The translations under genes and the position numbers were made by a program. The notes under the pieces are model-generated. The model was not told where the DNA came from and did not search any database. It saw only the letters and a list, made by a program, of their open reading frames with translations. This document shows positions 19,068-27,072 of a stretch of 64,000 nucleotides of DNA, piece by piece. How positions within the stretch are numbered: the stretch's first letter is position 1; every line of letters starts with the position of its first letter. This stretch comes from Noviherbaspirillum soli (GTDB taxonomy: Bacteria > Pseudomonadota > Gammaproteobacteria > Burkholderiales > Burkholderiaceae_D). Location of the stretch: positions 145,256 to 209,255 of the forward strand of contig NZ_JACYOX010000004.1 of NCBI RefSeq assembly GCF_015352955.1, written 5' to 3'.

Positions 19068-19664
19068 ATGGAAAACATCAAGGACAAGCCGGAAGCGCGC
19101 GCCACCTTCCGCGACATGCAGGACGGCACCGCTGCCGACTGGGCCATCATCTCCAGGGAATTCAGGGATTACTCGGCCGTATTGCCAGACCGCGTGATGG
19201 CGCATCTGCGCCTGCTCGAAGGCGACTGCGGCGGCTTTCCGGTGGATCGCCTGACGCACAGCCTGCAGACGGCCACCCGCGCCCACCGCGACGGCAAGGA
19301 CGAGGAATACGTGATCTGCGCGCTGCTGCACGATATCGGCGACACGCTGGGCAGCTTCAATCATCCCGACATCGCCGCGGCGATATTGAAGCCTTTCGTC
19401 AGCCCGGAGAACCTGGCGATGGTGGAAAAGCATGGCGTCTTCCAGGGCTATTACTTCTTTCACCATCTTGGGCTGGACCGCAACCTGCGCGACCAGTTCG
19501 CTGGCCAGCCGCTGTATGACCGGACGCTGGAGTTCTGCGAGAAGTACGATGCGCCGGCCTTCGATCCGGACTATGACACCTTGCCGCTGAGCTTTTTCGA
19601 GCCCATGTTGCGGCGCGTGATGGCAAAGCCGAAAAACTCGATTTATCGCGCTGCCGTCGAATGA
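19068..19664 (+). CDS. HD-domain protein of the PhnZ-like group
   Basis: 198-residue HD-domain protein resembling the 'predicted HD phosphohydrolase' family that includes the mixed-valent diiron oxygenase PhnZ. Candidate metal ligands are His64, the His88-Asp89 pair in CALLHDIGDT, His98, His122 and a distal Asp around 161-170. The HD-plus-four histidine of PhnZ (HDIGH) is Asp92 here, so the active site is not identical. It follows the class II aldolase by 9 bases and shares its operon. Either hydrolytic or oxidative cleavage chemistry is possible; the pairing with an aldolase-fold enzyme suggests a short catabolic route. Confidence 0.75.
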   Translation: MENIKDKPEARATFRDMQDGTAADWAIISREFRDYSAVLPDRVMAHLRLLEGDCGGFPVDRLTHSLQTATRAHRDGKDEEYVICALLHDIGDTLGSFNHPDIAAAILKPFVSPENLAMVEKHGVFQGYYFFHHLGLDRNLRDQFAGQPLYDRTLEFCEKYDAPAFDPDYDTLPLSFFEPMLRRVMAKPKNSIYRAAVE

Positions 19665-19710
19665 AATAGCTGCCTGGGCTGGGGTTGATGCGTCGCAGCA
19701 TCGAAAGTGA

Positions 19711-19740
19711 TTGACGGTTTTAGTACGGTCGTACCAGAAT
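19711..19740 (+). promoter_or_regulatory. Promoter with palindromic operator before the acyl-CoA ligase
   Basis: TTGACG (19711-19716) and CAGAAT (19735-19740) are separated by 18 bases. The spacer contains the palindrome TAGTACGGTCGTACC (19721-19735). A similar element lies before the FadJ-like gene at 26919. An operator inside the spacer would give repression, as for TetR-type regulators of fatty acid genes. Confidence 0.55.
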
Positions 19741-19774
19741 CCGTGACACCATTTACAACAGCCCAGGAGACCAG

Positions 19775-21427
19775 ATGTCGGAGTATCCCCGCAGCCCCCT
19801 GATGGGGCAGATGATGAGCCAGCCGCTGCTCATCTCCAGCATCATCAAGCACGCAGACAGGTATTTTGGAAAGAACGAGATCGTGTCTCGGCGGGTCGAA
19901 GGTGACATCCATCGTTATACCTATCACGACTGCCATACCCGTTCGCGCAAGCTGGCCAATGCGTTGAAGGGGTTCGGCGTCGGCATGGGCGACCGGGTAG
20001 CCACCATGGCCTGGAACGGCTACCGGCACCTCGAGGCCTACTATGCGGTATCCGGCTCCGGCGCGGTGCTGCATACCCTGAACCCGCGCCTGCATCCCGA
20101 CCAGATCGCCTACATCACCAACCATGCGGAAGACCAGTACCTGCTGTTCGAGCTGACCTTCCTGCCGCTGATCGAGTCGGTGGCGCAGCACTGCAAGACC
20201 ATCAAGGGCTATATCCTGCTGTGCGACCGTGACCGCATGCCGGCGCAAAGCGCCATCCCGAACCTGATGTGCTACGAAGACCTCATCGAGAACAATTCCG
20301 ATGACTACGAATGGCCGCTGTTCGACGAGAACTCCGCCTCCAGCCTGTGCTACACCTCGGGCACCACCGGCAATCCCAAGGGCGCGCTGTACTCCCACCG
20401 TTCGACCATGCTGCATTCCTATGCGTCGACCATGCCGGATGCATTGAATGTATCCGGACGCGATGCGGTGCTGCCAGTCGTGCCGATGTTCCATGTGAAT
20501 GCATGGGGCCTGCCGTATTCGGTACCGCTGACCGGCGCCAAGATGGTCTTTCCCGGCCCCGCGCTGGATGGCAAGTCGCTCTATGAACTGTTCGAGTCGG
20601 AGAAAGTGACCTTCTCGGCCGGCGTGCCCACGGTATGGCTGGGCCTGCTCAATTACGTGGCGCAGAACAATCTCGCTTTCTCCAGCTTCAAGCGCACCGT
20701 GATCGGCGGCTCGGCCTGCCCGCCGGCAATGATGAAGACACTGCGCCACAAGTACGATATCGAAGTGGTGCATGCCTGGGGCATGACGGAAATGTCGCCG
20801 CTGGGCACCGCCGCCACCCTGCAGGCGCAGCACATGGACCTGCCGGAAGAAGCCAAGGAGGCCAAGCTGGAGAGCCAGGGCCATGTGATCTTCGGCGTGG
20901 ACATGAAGATCGTCGACGATGCCGGCAAGGAGCTGCCCTGGGATGGCAAGACCTACGGCAACCTGCTGGTCAGGGGCCCATGGGTGATCGAATCCTACTT
21001 CAAGGGCGAGGGCGGCGACGTGCTGGAAGATGGCTGGTTCCCGACCGGCGACGTCGCCACCATCGACCCGGAAGGCTACATGCAGATCACCGACCGCAGC
21101 AAGGACGTGATCAAGTCCGGCGGCGAGTGGATCGGCACCATCGACCTCGAGAACATCGCGATGTCGCACCCGGCGGTGCTGCAGGCGGCATGCATCGGCG
21201 TGTTCCATCCTAAGTGGGATGAACGCCCGCTGCTGGTGGTGGTGAAGCGGCCTGGCATGGATGTCAGCCGGGAGGAACTGCTGGCCTTCTACGAAGGCAA
21301 GATCGCCAAGTGGTGGACGCCGGACGATGTCGCGTTCATCGATGCTCTGCCGATCGGCGCCACCGGCAAGGTGCTGAAGAACCGCATCCGTGAAAGCTTC
21401 CGCGACCATGTTTTGCCTGGTGCCTGA
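19775..21427 (+). CDS. Medium/long-chain acyl-CoA ligase (AMP-binding)
   Basis: 550-residue adenylate-forming enzyme that activates a carboxylic acid to its CoA thioester. Motifs are intact: the P-loop-like YTSGTTGNPKGALYSH, the GMTEMSPLGT adenine-binding block, GWFPTGDVATIDPEGYMQI, the hinge DRSKDVIKSGGEWI and the C-terminal catalytic Lys in PIGATGKVLKNRIRE. The overall sequence resembles the FadD3/DmdB-like group that acts on fatty and short thio-acids. It is followed by the liv-type importer and a beta-oxidation enzyme, so import, activation and oxidation of one acid class is likely. An operator-like palindrome lies within its promoter. Confidence 0.92.
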   Translation: MSEYPRSPLMGQMMSQPLLISSIIKHADRYFGKNEIVSRRVEGDIHRYTYHDCHTRSRKLANALKGFGVGMGDRVATMAWNGYRHLEAYYAVSGSGAVLHTLNPRLHPDQIAYITNHAEDQYLLFELTFLPLIESVAQHCKTIKGYILLCDRDRMPAQSAIPNLMCYEDLIENNSDDYEWPLFDENSASSLCYTSGTTGNPKGALYSHRSTMLHSYASTMPDALNVSGRDAVLPVVPMFHVNAWGLPYSVPLTGAKMVFPGPALDGKSLYELFESEKVTFSAGVPTVWLGLLNYVAQNNLAFSSFKRTVIGGSACPPAMMKTLRHKYDIEVVHAWGMTEMSPLGTAATLQAQHMDLPEEAKEAKLESQGHVIFGVDMKIVDDAGKELPWDGKTYGNLLVRGPWVIESYFKGEGGDVLEDGWFPTGDVATIDPEGYMQITDRSKDVIKSGGEWIGTIDLENIAMSHPAVLQAACIGVFHPKWDERPLLVVVKRPGMDVSREELLAFYEGKIAKWWTPDDVAFIDALPIGATGKVLKNRIRESFRDHVLPGA

Positions 21428-21440
21428 ATAATGCCAGTCA

Positions 21441-21483
21441 GGCGCGAATGCGGCTTTACAGTCGGCATTCGCGCCGATATAGT
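21441..21483 (+). promoter_or_regulatory. Strong promoter embedded in an 11-bp inverted repeat (liv-type operon)
   Basis: TTTACA (21455-21460), a 17-base spacer and TATAGT (21478-21483) form a near-consensus sigma-70 promoter. The -35 box lies in the loop of a perfect inverted repeat, GGCGCGAATGC (21441-21451) and GCATTCGCGCC (21465-21475). The repeat may act as an operator, or as the 3' hairpin of the ligase transcript (no T-run). Confidence 0.6.
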
Positions 21484-21516
21484 CAAAACACAAAATACCT
21501 ATAAGGAAGAGACAGC

Positions 21517-21612
21517 ATGACTGCACGCACCAGCGGCGCTACGCCCGCACACAGCCCTCCCTGTCCTGCCCACATCCGCGTCGCCGCGCCAGCGGCGGCA
21601 TTGGCGGCCTGA
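21517..21612 (+). CDS. Putative 31-residue leader peptide upstream of livH
   Basis: A short frame with a strong AAGGAAGAGA ribosome site starts ATG at 21517 and ends TGA at 21612, beginning about 27 bases downstream of the predicted transcription start. The peptide is Ala/Pro-rich, with one Ile, one Val and one Leu, so it is not a classic branched-chain attenuator. It may be a leader, a small protein or the remnant of a gene. The remaining 160 bases before livH show no T-run terminator and no other gene. Confidence 0.4.
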   Translation: MTARTSGATPAHSPPCPAHIRVAAPAAALAA

Positions 21613-21772
21613 TCCAGCGGCGGCCGGCGCGCGACTCACTGCGCCGGTTCGCCATCAACCCGAGATCCCGGCGATGGCGTTTTGCATCGTCGCAAGGCAC
21701 ATCACGCCATGTCGCGCCGTAACGCGCACGCGCCGGACCTCGCTGTATGTATCTGCATCAAGGGGAAGTCGG

Positions 21773-22720
21773 ATGGAATTCACGCTAATTACCTTGCTTA
21801 ACGGGCTTGCCTACGGCCTGCTGCTGTTCATGCTGTCATCGGGACTGACCCTGATCTTCAGCATGATGGGCGTGCTCAACTTCGCGCACGCCAGCTTCTA
21901 CATGCTGGGCGCGTATTTCGCCTATACCATCAGCGCCAAGATCGGCTTCTGGCCGGCGCTGGTGATCGCGCCATTGCTGGTGGGCGTGGTGGGCGCCGTG
22001 GTGGAGCGCTATGGACTGCGCACCGTGCACAAGTATGGGCACATACCCGAGCTGCTGTTCACCTTTGGCCTGTCCTATGTGATCGTAGAACTGGTGCAGC
22101 TGATCTGGGGCCGCGCCGCGGTGCGCTATCCGATACCGGCCGAAATGGACGGGCCGCTGTTTACCCTCTACACCACGACCTTCCCGATGTATCGCGGCTT
22201 CATGATGTTCATCGCGCTGCTGATGCTGGTGTCGATCTACCTGCTGCTCACGCGCACCCGCATCGGCCTGGTGATCCAGGCGGCGCTCACCCACCCCGAT
22301 GCGGTGGAGGCGCTTGGCCACAATGTGCCGCGCGTGTTCATGCTGGTCTTCGGCGGCGGCTGTGCGCTGGCGGGCCTGGCCGGCGTCATCGGCGGCAATG
22401 CCTTCGTCACTGAGCCGGGCATGGCGGCCACGGTGGGCAGCATCATCTTCGTGGTGGTGGTGGTCGGCGGCATGGGCTCGCTGGTAGGGGCTCTGGTGGC
22501 GTCGCTATTGATCGGCCTGCTGCAGACCTTCGCGGTGGCCCTGGACTATTCACTGGTCACGCTGTTTTCAGGTCTGGGACTGAGCATCGGCCCCGGCACG
22601 CCCGGCTTCTCGGTGCTGAACCTGACGATTGCACAGACAGCGCCCATCCTGCCTTACCTGCTGCTGGTGCTGATACTGATATTCCGGCCGAAAGGTCTCA
22701 TGGGGACGAGGGAAGGATGA
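21773..22720 (+). CDS. Branched-chain amino acid-type ABC transporter permease (LivH-like)
   Basis: 315-residue inner-membrane permease of the HAAT family with about eight transmembrane helices. The start MEFTLITLLNGLAYGLLLFM and the motifs GVLNFAHASFYMLGAYFAY and VVVVGGMGSLVGALVASLLIG are standard for LivH. The ATG at 21773 has AAGGGGA upstream; longer reading in frame is excluded because it precedes the ribosome site. It overlaps the next permease gene by 4 bases. The neighbouring acyl-CoA genes suggest that the importer carries an organic or fatty acid rather than leucine. Confidence 0.92.
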   Translation: MEFTLITLLNGLAYGLLLFMLSSGLTLIFSMMGVLNFAHASFYMLGAYFAYTISAKIGFWPALVIAPLLVGVVGAVVERYGLRTVHKYGHIPELLFTFGLSYVIVELVQLIWGRAAVRYPIPAEMDGPLFTLYTTTFPMYRGFMMFIALLMLVSIYLLLTRTRIGLVIQAALTHPDAVEALGHNVPRVFMLVFGGGCALAGLAGVIGGNAFVTEPGMAATVGSIIFVVVVVGGMGSLVGALVASLLIGLLQTFAVALDYSLVTLFSGLGLSIGPGTPGFSVLNLTIAQTAPILPYLLLVLILIFRPKGLMGTREG

Positions 22721-24036
22721 GCACGATCATGAGCAACACCACTTCCGTCACGACGACGTCGATGCGCTTTGCGCCGATCAACCTGGGCCGCTGGCTGGTA
22801 TGGAGCCTGTTCGCCATCCTGCTGGTGGTGGCGCCGCTGATCTTCAACAAGGGCGCCTCGCTTTCCATCCTGTGCCAGATGGGCACGGTGATGATCTTCG
22901 GCCTGTCATACAACATGCTGCTGGGCCAGGGCGGCATGCTGTCCTTCGGCCATGCGGTGTATTCAGGGCTGGGCGCCTACTTCGCCATCCATGCGATGAA
23001 CCTGGCCAGCGGCGGCAGCCTGCCGATACCGGTGTCATTGATCCCGCTGGTGGGCGGCGTCTTCGGCATGCTGTTCGGCGTGCTGTTCGGCTATGTCACC
23101 ACCAAGAAGTCCGGCACCACCTTCTCGATGATCACGCTGGGCATCGTTGAACTGGTGTTTGCCTGCTCGCTGATGTTTCCCGACTTCTTCGGCGGCGAGG
23201 GCGGCATCTCGACCAACCGGGTGATGGGTGAGAAGGTGTTCGGCATCAGCTACGGTCCGCAGATCCAGGTCTACTACCTGATTGCGTTCTGGCTGTTCAT
23301 CAGCACGGTCGGCATGTTCGCCTTCACCCAGACGCCGCTTGGCCGCATCATCAACGCGGTGCGCGACAATCCGGAGCGGGTGGAATTCATCGGCTACAAC
23401 ACCCAGTGGGTGCGCTACCTGACGCTGATCCTGTCGGCTTTCTTCGCCGGCATTTCCGGGGGGCTGTCCGCCATCAACTTCGAGATCGTCACCGCGGAAA
23501 ACGTCAGTGCCGTGCGCTCCGGCGCCATCCTGCTCTTTACCTTCATCGGCGGCGTGGGCTTCTTCTTCGGCCCCCTGATCGGCGCGGTGGTAGGCGTGTT
23601 CCTGACCGTGCTGCTGTCGGACTTCACCAAGGCCTGGCAGCTGTATCTCGGCGTCTTCTTCATCGTGATCGTGATGTATGCGCCCGGCGGCATTGCCAGC
23701 ATCCTGATGATGAATCTGCGGCTGATGGTCTACAAGCGCTTCGGCATGGTCGCGCCACGGCTGCTGTTGATGATCGCGGCCACGCTGCTTGCCTGCATAG
23801 GCGGCGTGATGGTGATCGAAATGCTGTATCACCTGACGCTGGAGTCGGCCAATGGCACCGTGATGCGCCTGTTCGGCGCCGAGGTCGATGCCGCGGGCGT
23901 CACCGGCTGGCTGATCGCGCTGGTACTGGTCGCGGTTGGTGCGCTGATGTTCTGGCGCGGCCGTCCCGCCTTCCGGCAGGCCTGGGATCAGGCCAACCTG
24001 GAAATCGAAGAACTGATCCGCAAGGAGCATGCATGA
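22717..24036 (+). CDS. Branched-chain amino acid-type ABC transporter permease (LivM-like)
   Basis: 439-residue second permease of the importer. The core (about residues 28-330) has the LivM pattern, including YNMLLGQGGMLSFGHAVYSGLGAYFA and GRIINAVRDNPERVEFIGYN. It is longer than many LivM proteins because of an extra C-terminal module (about 340-439) with two more hydrophobic segments and a charged end. It overlaps livH and livG by ATGA junctions. Confidence 0.92.
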   Translation: MSTIMSNTTSVTTTSMRFAPINLGRWLVWSLFAILLVVAPLIFNKGASLSILCQMGTVMIFGLSYNMLLGQGGMLSFGHAVYSGLGAYFAIHAMNLASGGSLPIPVSLIPLVGGVFGMLFGVLFGYVTTKKSGTTFSMITLGIVELVFACSLMFPDFFGGEGGISTNRVMGEKVFGISYGPQIQVYYLIAFWLFISTVGMFAFTQTPLGRIINAVRDNPERVEFIGYNTQWVRYLTLILSAFFAGISGGLSAINFEIVTAENVSAVRSGAILLFTFIGGVGFFFGPLIGAVVGVFLTVLLSDFTKAWQLYLGVFFIVIVMYAPGGIASILMMNLRLMVYKRFGMVAPRLLLMIAATLLACIGGVMVIEMLYHLTLESANGTVMRLFGAEVDAAGVTGWLIALVLVAVGALMFWRGRPAFRQAWDQANLEIEELIRKEHA

Positions 24037-24800
24037 GCGCTTATTCCGTCGAGCTGAAGGACGTGCGCAAGAGTTTCGGCAAGTCCGAAATCATCCGTGG
24101 CGCCACGTTGCAGGTACCCAAGGGCGAGCGTTACGCCATCATCGGCCCGAATGGCGCCGGCAAGTCCACGCTGTTCAACCTGATCTCCGGTCGCTTCGGC
24201 GTCAGCGCCGGCGACATCCTGCTCAACGGTCGGAGCATCGTCGGCATGAAGCCGTTCGAGATCAACCGTTGCGGGCTGTCGCGCAGCTTCCAGATCACCA
24301 ATATCTTCCACCGCCTGACGGTGTACGAGAATCTGCGCTGCGCGGTGCTCTGGTCGCTTGGCTACAAGTATTCCTTCTGGAACCGGCTCAACGGCCTGCG
24401 CGACGCCCATGAGCGGGCCGAAGCGGTGCTGGAGCAGATCGGCCTGCGCCGCAGGCGCAATACCGCCGCCGGCCTCTTGACCTATGCCGAGCAGCGCGCG
24501 CTGGAGATCGGCATCACGATCGCCGGCGGCGCCGATGTGATCCTGCTCGACGAGCCTACAGCGGGCATGAGCCGCTCCGAGTCGGACCATGCGGTGGAAC
24601 TGATCCGCCGGGTCACCGAGGGCAAGACGCTGCTGATGGTGGAGCATGACATGAGCGTGGTATTCGGCCTGGCCGACAAGATCGCCGTCGTGGTCTATGG
24701 CGAAGTGATCGCCTGCGACACGCCGGCCAATATCCGGGGCAACGCCCGGGTGCAGGAAGCTTATCTGGGCGGCCATGCGCCGGCGGAGGAACATGCATGA
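24033..24800 (+). CDS. ABC transporter ATP-binding protein (LivG-like)
   Basis: 255-residue ATPase. Walker A is canonical (GPNGAGKST, residues 38-46), Walker B is VILLDEP, and the H-loop lies in LMVEHDMSVVFGLADKI. The signature motif reads LTYAEQ instead of the usual LSYGEQ or LSGGQ, replacing its invariant glycine with alanine. AAGGAG precedes the ATG at 24033, which overlaps the LivM stop. The next gene, livF, overlaps by 4 bases. Confidence 0.93.
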   Translation: MSAYSVELKDVRKSFGKSEIIRGATLQVPKGERYAIIGPNGAGKSTLFNLISGRFGVSAGDILLNGRSIVGMKPFEINRCGLSRSFQITNIFHRLTVYENLRCAVLWSLGYKYSFWNRLNGLRDAHERAEAVLEQIGLRRRRNTAAGLLTYAEQRALEIGITIAGGADVILLDEPTAGMSRSESDHAVELIRRVTEGKTLLMVEHDMSVVFGLADKIAVVVYGEVIACDTPANIRGNARVQEAYLGGHAPAEEHA

Positions 24801-25501
24801 GCAAGGCGATGCTGGAAATCAAGGATCTGCATGCCTATTACGGCAAGAGCCATGTGCTGCATGGCGTTGACCTGACCGTAGGAGAGGGCGAGATCGTCAG
24901 CCTCCTGGGTCGCAACGGCGTAGGGCGCTCCACCACCGTGAAGGCGGCCATGGGGCAGGTGCAGGCGACCGGTTCGATCCGTTTCAAGGGCGAGGAAATC
25001 ATCGGCGAGAAGGCCTTCCGGATAGCCTACAAGGGCCTGGGCTACGTGCCCGAGAACCGCGACATCTTCCCGACCCTGACGGTGGAGCAGAACCTGCTGC
25101 TGGGAGAGAAGAAAGGCAGGAAATCACGCTGGTCGCTGGCGGACATGTACGAAATGTTTCCGCGTCTGAAGGAGCGTCAGCATACGGCTGCCGGCGTGCT
25201 GTCCGGCGGCGAGCAGCAGATGCTGACCCTGTGCCGGACCTTGATGGGCGACCCTGACCTGATCATGATCGACGAGCCGACCGAAGGGCTGGCGCCGAAG
25301 ATCGTCGACCTGGTGGCGCAGTATCTCAACACCCTGAAGGATCGCGGCATTTCGGTGCTGCTGGTGGAGCAGAAGCTGGCGATCGCGCTGGAAATCTCGC
25401 AGCGGGTCTATGTGATGGGGCATGGCTCCATCGTGTTCGAGGGTACGCCGGCGGATCTGCGCGCCAATGCGGCGGTGCGCCGCGAATGGCTCGAAGTCTG
25501 A
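24797..25501 (+). CDS. ABC transporter ATP-binding protein (LivF-like) with Arg in Walker A
   Basis: 234-residue second ATPase. The Walker A motif reads GRNGVGRST (residues 38-46): Arg44 stands where nearly all ABC ATPases have Lys. The codon is CGC, not a one-base miscall of AAG. The signature LSGGEQQ, Walker B LIMIDEP and the rest are normal, including GYVPENRDIFPTLTVEQNL of the LivF family. Together with the altered LivG signature this suggests an importer with asymmetric nucleotide sites. Confidence 0.93.
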   Translation: MSKAMLEIKDLHAYYGKSHVLHGVDLTVGEGEIVSLLGRNGVGRSTTVKAAMGQVQATGSIRFKGEEIIGEKAFRIAYKGLGYVPENRDIFPTLTVEQNLLLGEKKGRKSRWSLADMYEMFPRLKERQHTAAGVLSGGEQQMLTLCRTLMGDPDLIMIDEPTEGLAPKIVDLVAQYLNTLKDRGISVLLVEQKLAIALEISQRVYVMGHGSIVFEGTPADLRANAAVRREWLEV

Positions 25502-25618
25502 CGAACAGGAGGCAATGAAACACGTTTGGGTTTGGTCGGGAAGTCGCTAGAATCAAAGTGCGTTACCGTGCGTTACCAGAAGTCAGTGCAGTCCATTAAT
25601 TCTTATACGGAGACAAAA

Positions 25619-26863
25619 ATGGCTATCAAACTTCGCTCGCTTGTCATCGCTTCGCTCGTCGCTGCCTGCCTGCCGTCCGCGGCTCTGGCGGACAAGATCA
25701 AGATTGCTTTCATCGACCCGCTGTCCGGGCCGTTCGCGCCGGTGGGCCAGGGCATTCTCAACAGCTGGCAGATGATTGCCGACATCGCCAACAAGGAAAA
25801 ATGGGCCGGCGCCCATACCTTCGAGGTGGTCGGCTTCGACAACAAGGCCAGCCCGCAGGAATCGCTGTCGCAGTTGAAGAGCGCGATCGACCAGGGCTAC
25901 CGCTATGTGACCCAGGGCAATGGCTCGGCCGCTGCCGCCGCCTTGCTGGACGCGATCAACAAGCACAATGAACGCAACCCCGGCAAGGAAGTGGTGTACA
26001 TCAATTACGCCGCGGTCGACCCCGACCTGACCAACAGCAAGTGCAGCTTCTGGCAGTTCCGCATCGATGCCAATTCCGACATGAAGATGGAGGCGATGAC
26101 CAGCTTCATGGCCAAGAAGCCGGAGATCAAGAAGGTCTACATCATCGGCCAGAACTATTCCTTTGGCCACCAGGTCACCCGCGCAGCGAAGGACTATCTG
26201 AAGCGCAAGCGCCCGGATATCCAGATCGTTGGCGACGACCTCCATCCCATCGGCCAGGTGAAGGACTTCTCGCCCTATATCGCCAAGATCAAGGCGTCCG
26301 GCGCCGACACGGTGGTGACCGGCAACTGGGGCGCTGACCTGGCGCTGCTGATCAAGGCTGCCAAGGATGCCGACCTGAAGGCCGACTTCTATACTTACTA
26401 CGGCTCGACCACCGGCGTGCCGACCGCGATGGGCGCGGCCGGCGCCGACCGCGTCAAGTACGTGGGCTACTGGAACGTCAACAATGAAGGCTATGTCGGC
26501 AAGGAAATCGTCGAGAACTTCAAGAAGAAGTACAACGACGACTACTACGCGATGGCAACCTACACCGGCATCGCGATGCTGGCCAAGGCCTTCAATGAGG
26601 CCAAGACCACCGACCCGGTCAAGGTGGCGTTCGCCATGGAAGGCATGAAACTGAAGAGCCTCAATGGCGAAGTGGAAATGCGCAAGGCCGACCACCAGTT
26701 GCAGCAGCCGCTCTACATCGCGACCTGGGTCAAGGTCAATGGCAAGGATGTGAAATACGATCAGGAAAACACCGGCTATGGTTGGCGCACCGACCAGAAG
26801 GTGGATGCCTTCGTCGCGGCCCAGCCCACCTCGTGCCAGATGAAGCGCCCCGCCATGCAGTAA
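25619..26863 (+). CDS. Periplasmic substrate-binding protein of the liv-type importer
   Basis: 414-residue periplasmic binding protein of the Leu/Ile/Val family (type I fold). It begins with a Sec signal peptide (LRSLVIASLVAACLPSAALA) and continues KIKIAFIDPLSGPFAPVGQG, typical of LivK. Aromatic and acidic positions differ from the leucine-binding proteins, so the ligand is open. GGAGA lies upstream of the ATG at 25619. The gap to livF contains a tandem 10-base repeat (GTGCGTTACC twice, 25558-25577) just after a TAGAAT hexamer, so a separate promoter giving more binding protein than ATPase is possible. A terminator follows at 26878. Confidence 0.93.
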   Translation: MAIKLRSLVIASLVAACLPSAALADKIKIAFIDPLSGPFAPVGQGILNSWQMIADIANKEKWAGAHTFEVVGFDNKASPQESLSQLKSAIDQGYRYVTQGNGSAAAAALLDAINKHNERNPGKEVVYINYAAVDPDLTNSKCSFWQFRIDANSDMKMEAMTSFMAKKPEIKKVYIIGQNYSFGHQVTRAAKDYLKRKRPDIQIVGDDLHPIGQVKDFSPYIAKIKASGADTVVTGNWGADLALLIKAAKDADLKADFYTYYGSTTGVPTAMGAAGADRVKYVGYWNVNNEGYVGKEIVENFKKKYNDDYYAMATYTGIAMLAKAFNEAKTTDPVKVAFAMEGMKLKSLNGEVEMRKADHQLQQPLYIATWVKVNGKDVKYDQENTGYGWRTDQKVDAFVAAQPTSCQMKRPAMQ

Positions 26864-26877
26864 GGCGGGCAGGGCGG

Positions 26878-26909
26878 CGCCGGCACCTCTGCCGGCGTCG
26901 CTTTTTTTT
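26878..26909 (+). terminator. Rho-independent terminator after the liv-type operon
   Basis: CGCCGGCA (26878-26885) pairs with TGCCGGCG (26890-26897) around a 4-base loop, followed by TCGC and eight T residues (26902-26909). Confidence 0.88.
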
Positions 26910-26918
26910 CATTTGAAA

Positions 26919-26948
26919 TAATACGATCGTTCTTTTCTGCGGTATAGT
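26919..26948 (+). promoter_or_regulatory. Operator-like palindrome and -10 box before the FadJ-like gene
   Basis: TAATACGATCGTTCT (26919-26933) contains the 8-bp palindrome ACGATCGT and matches the acyl-CoA ligase operator at 12 of 15 positions. A TATAGT -10 box follows at 26943-26948; the palindrome covers the -35 region, where no consensus hexamer is seen. The 5' untranslated region would be about 120 bases. Confidence 0.5.
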
Positions 26949-27072
26949 TTGGCACTGTGTTTTTGGCATGCCCATTCATGCGGGCCTGGCCCTGGAATGC
27001 CCGTGCCAGCGCCGCATGACCACACCGCAACACAGGATCAACACAGGCTTCATCAATTTAAAAGGAAGAGAC

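Noticed and set aside
21517..21612. Leucine attenuator leader peptide
   Set aside because: The peptide has no run of Leu, Ile or Val codons and no terminator hairpin with T-run follows.
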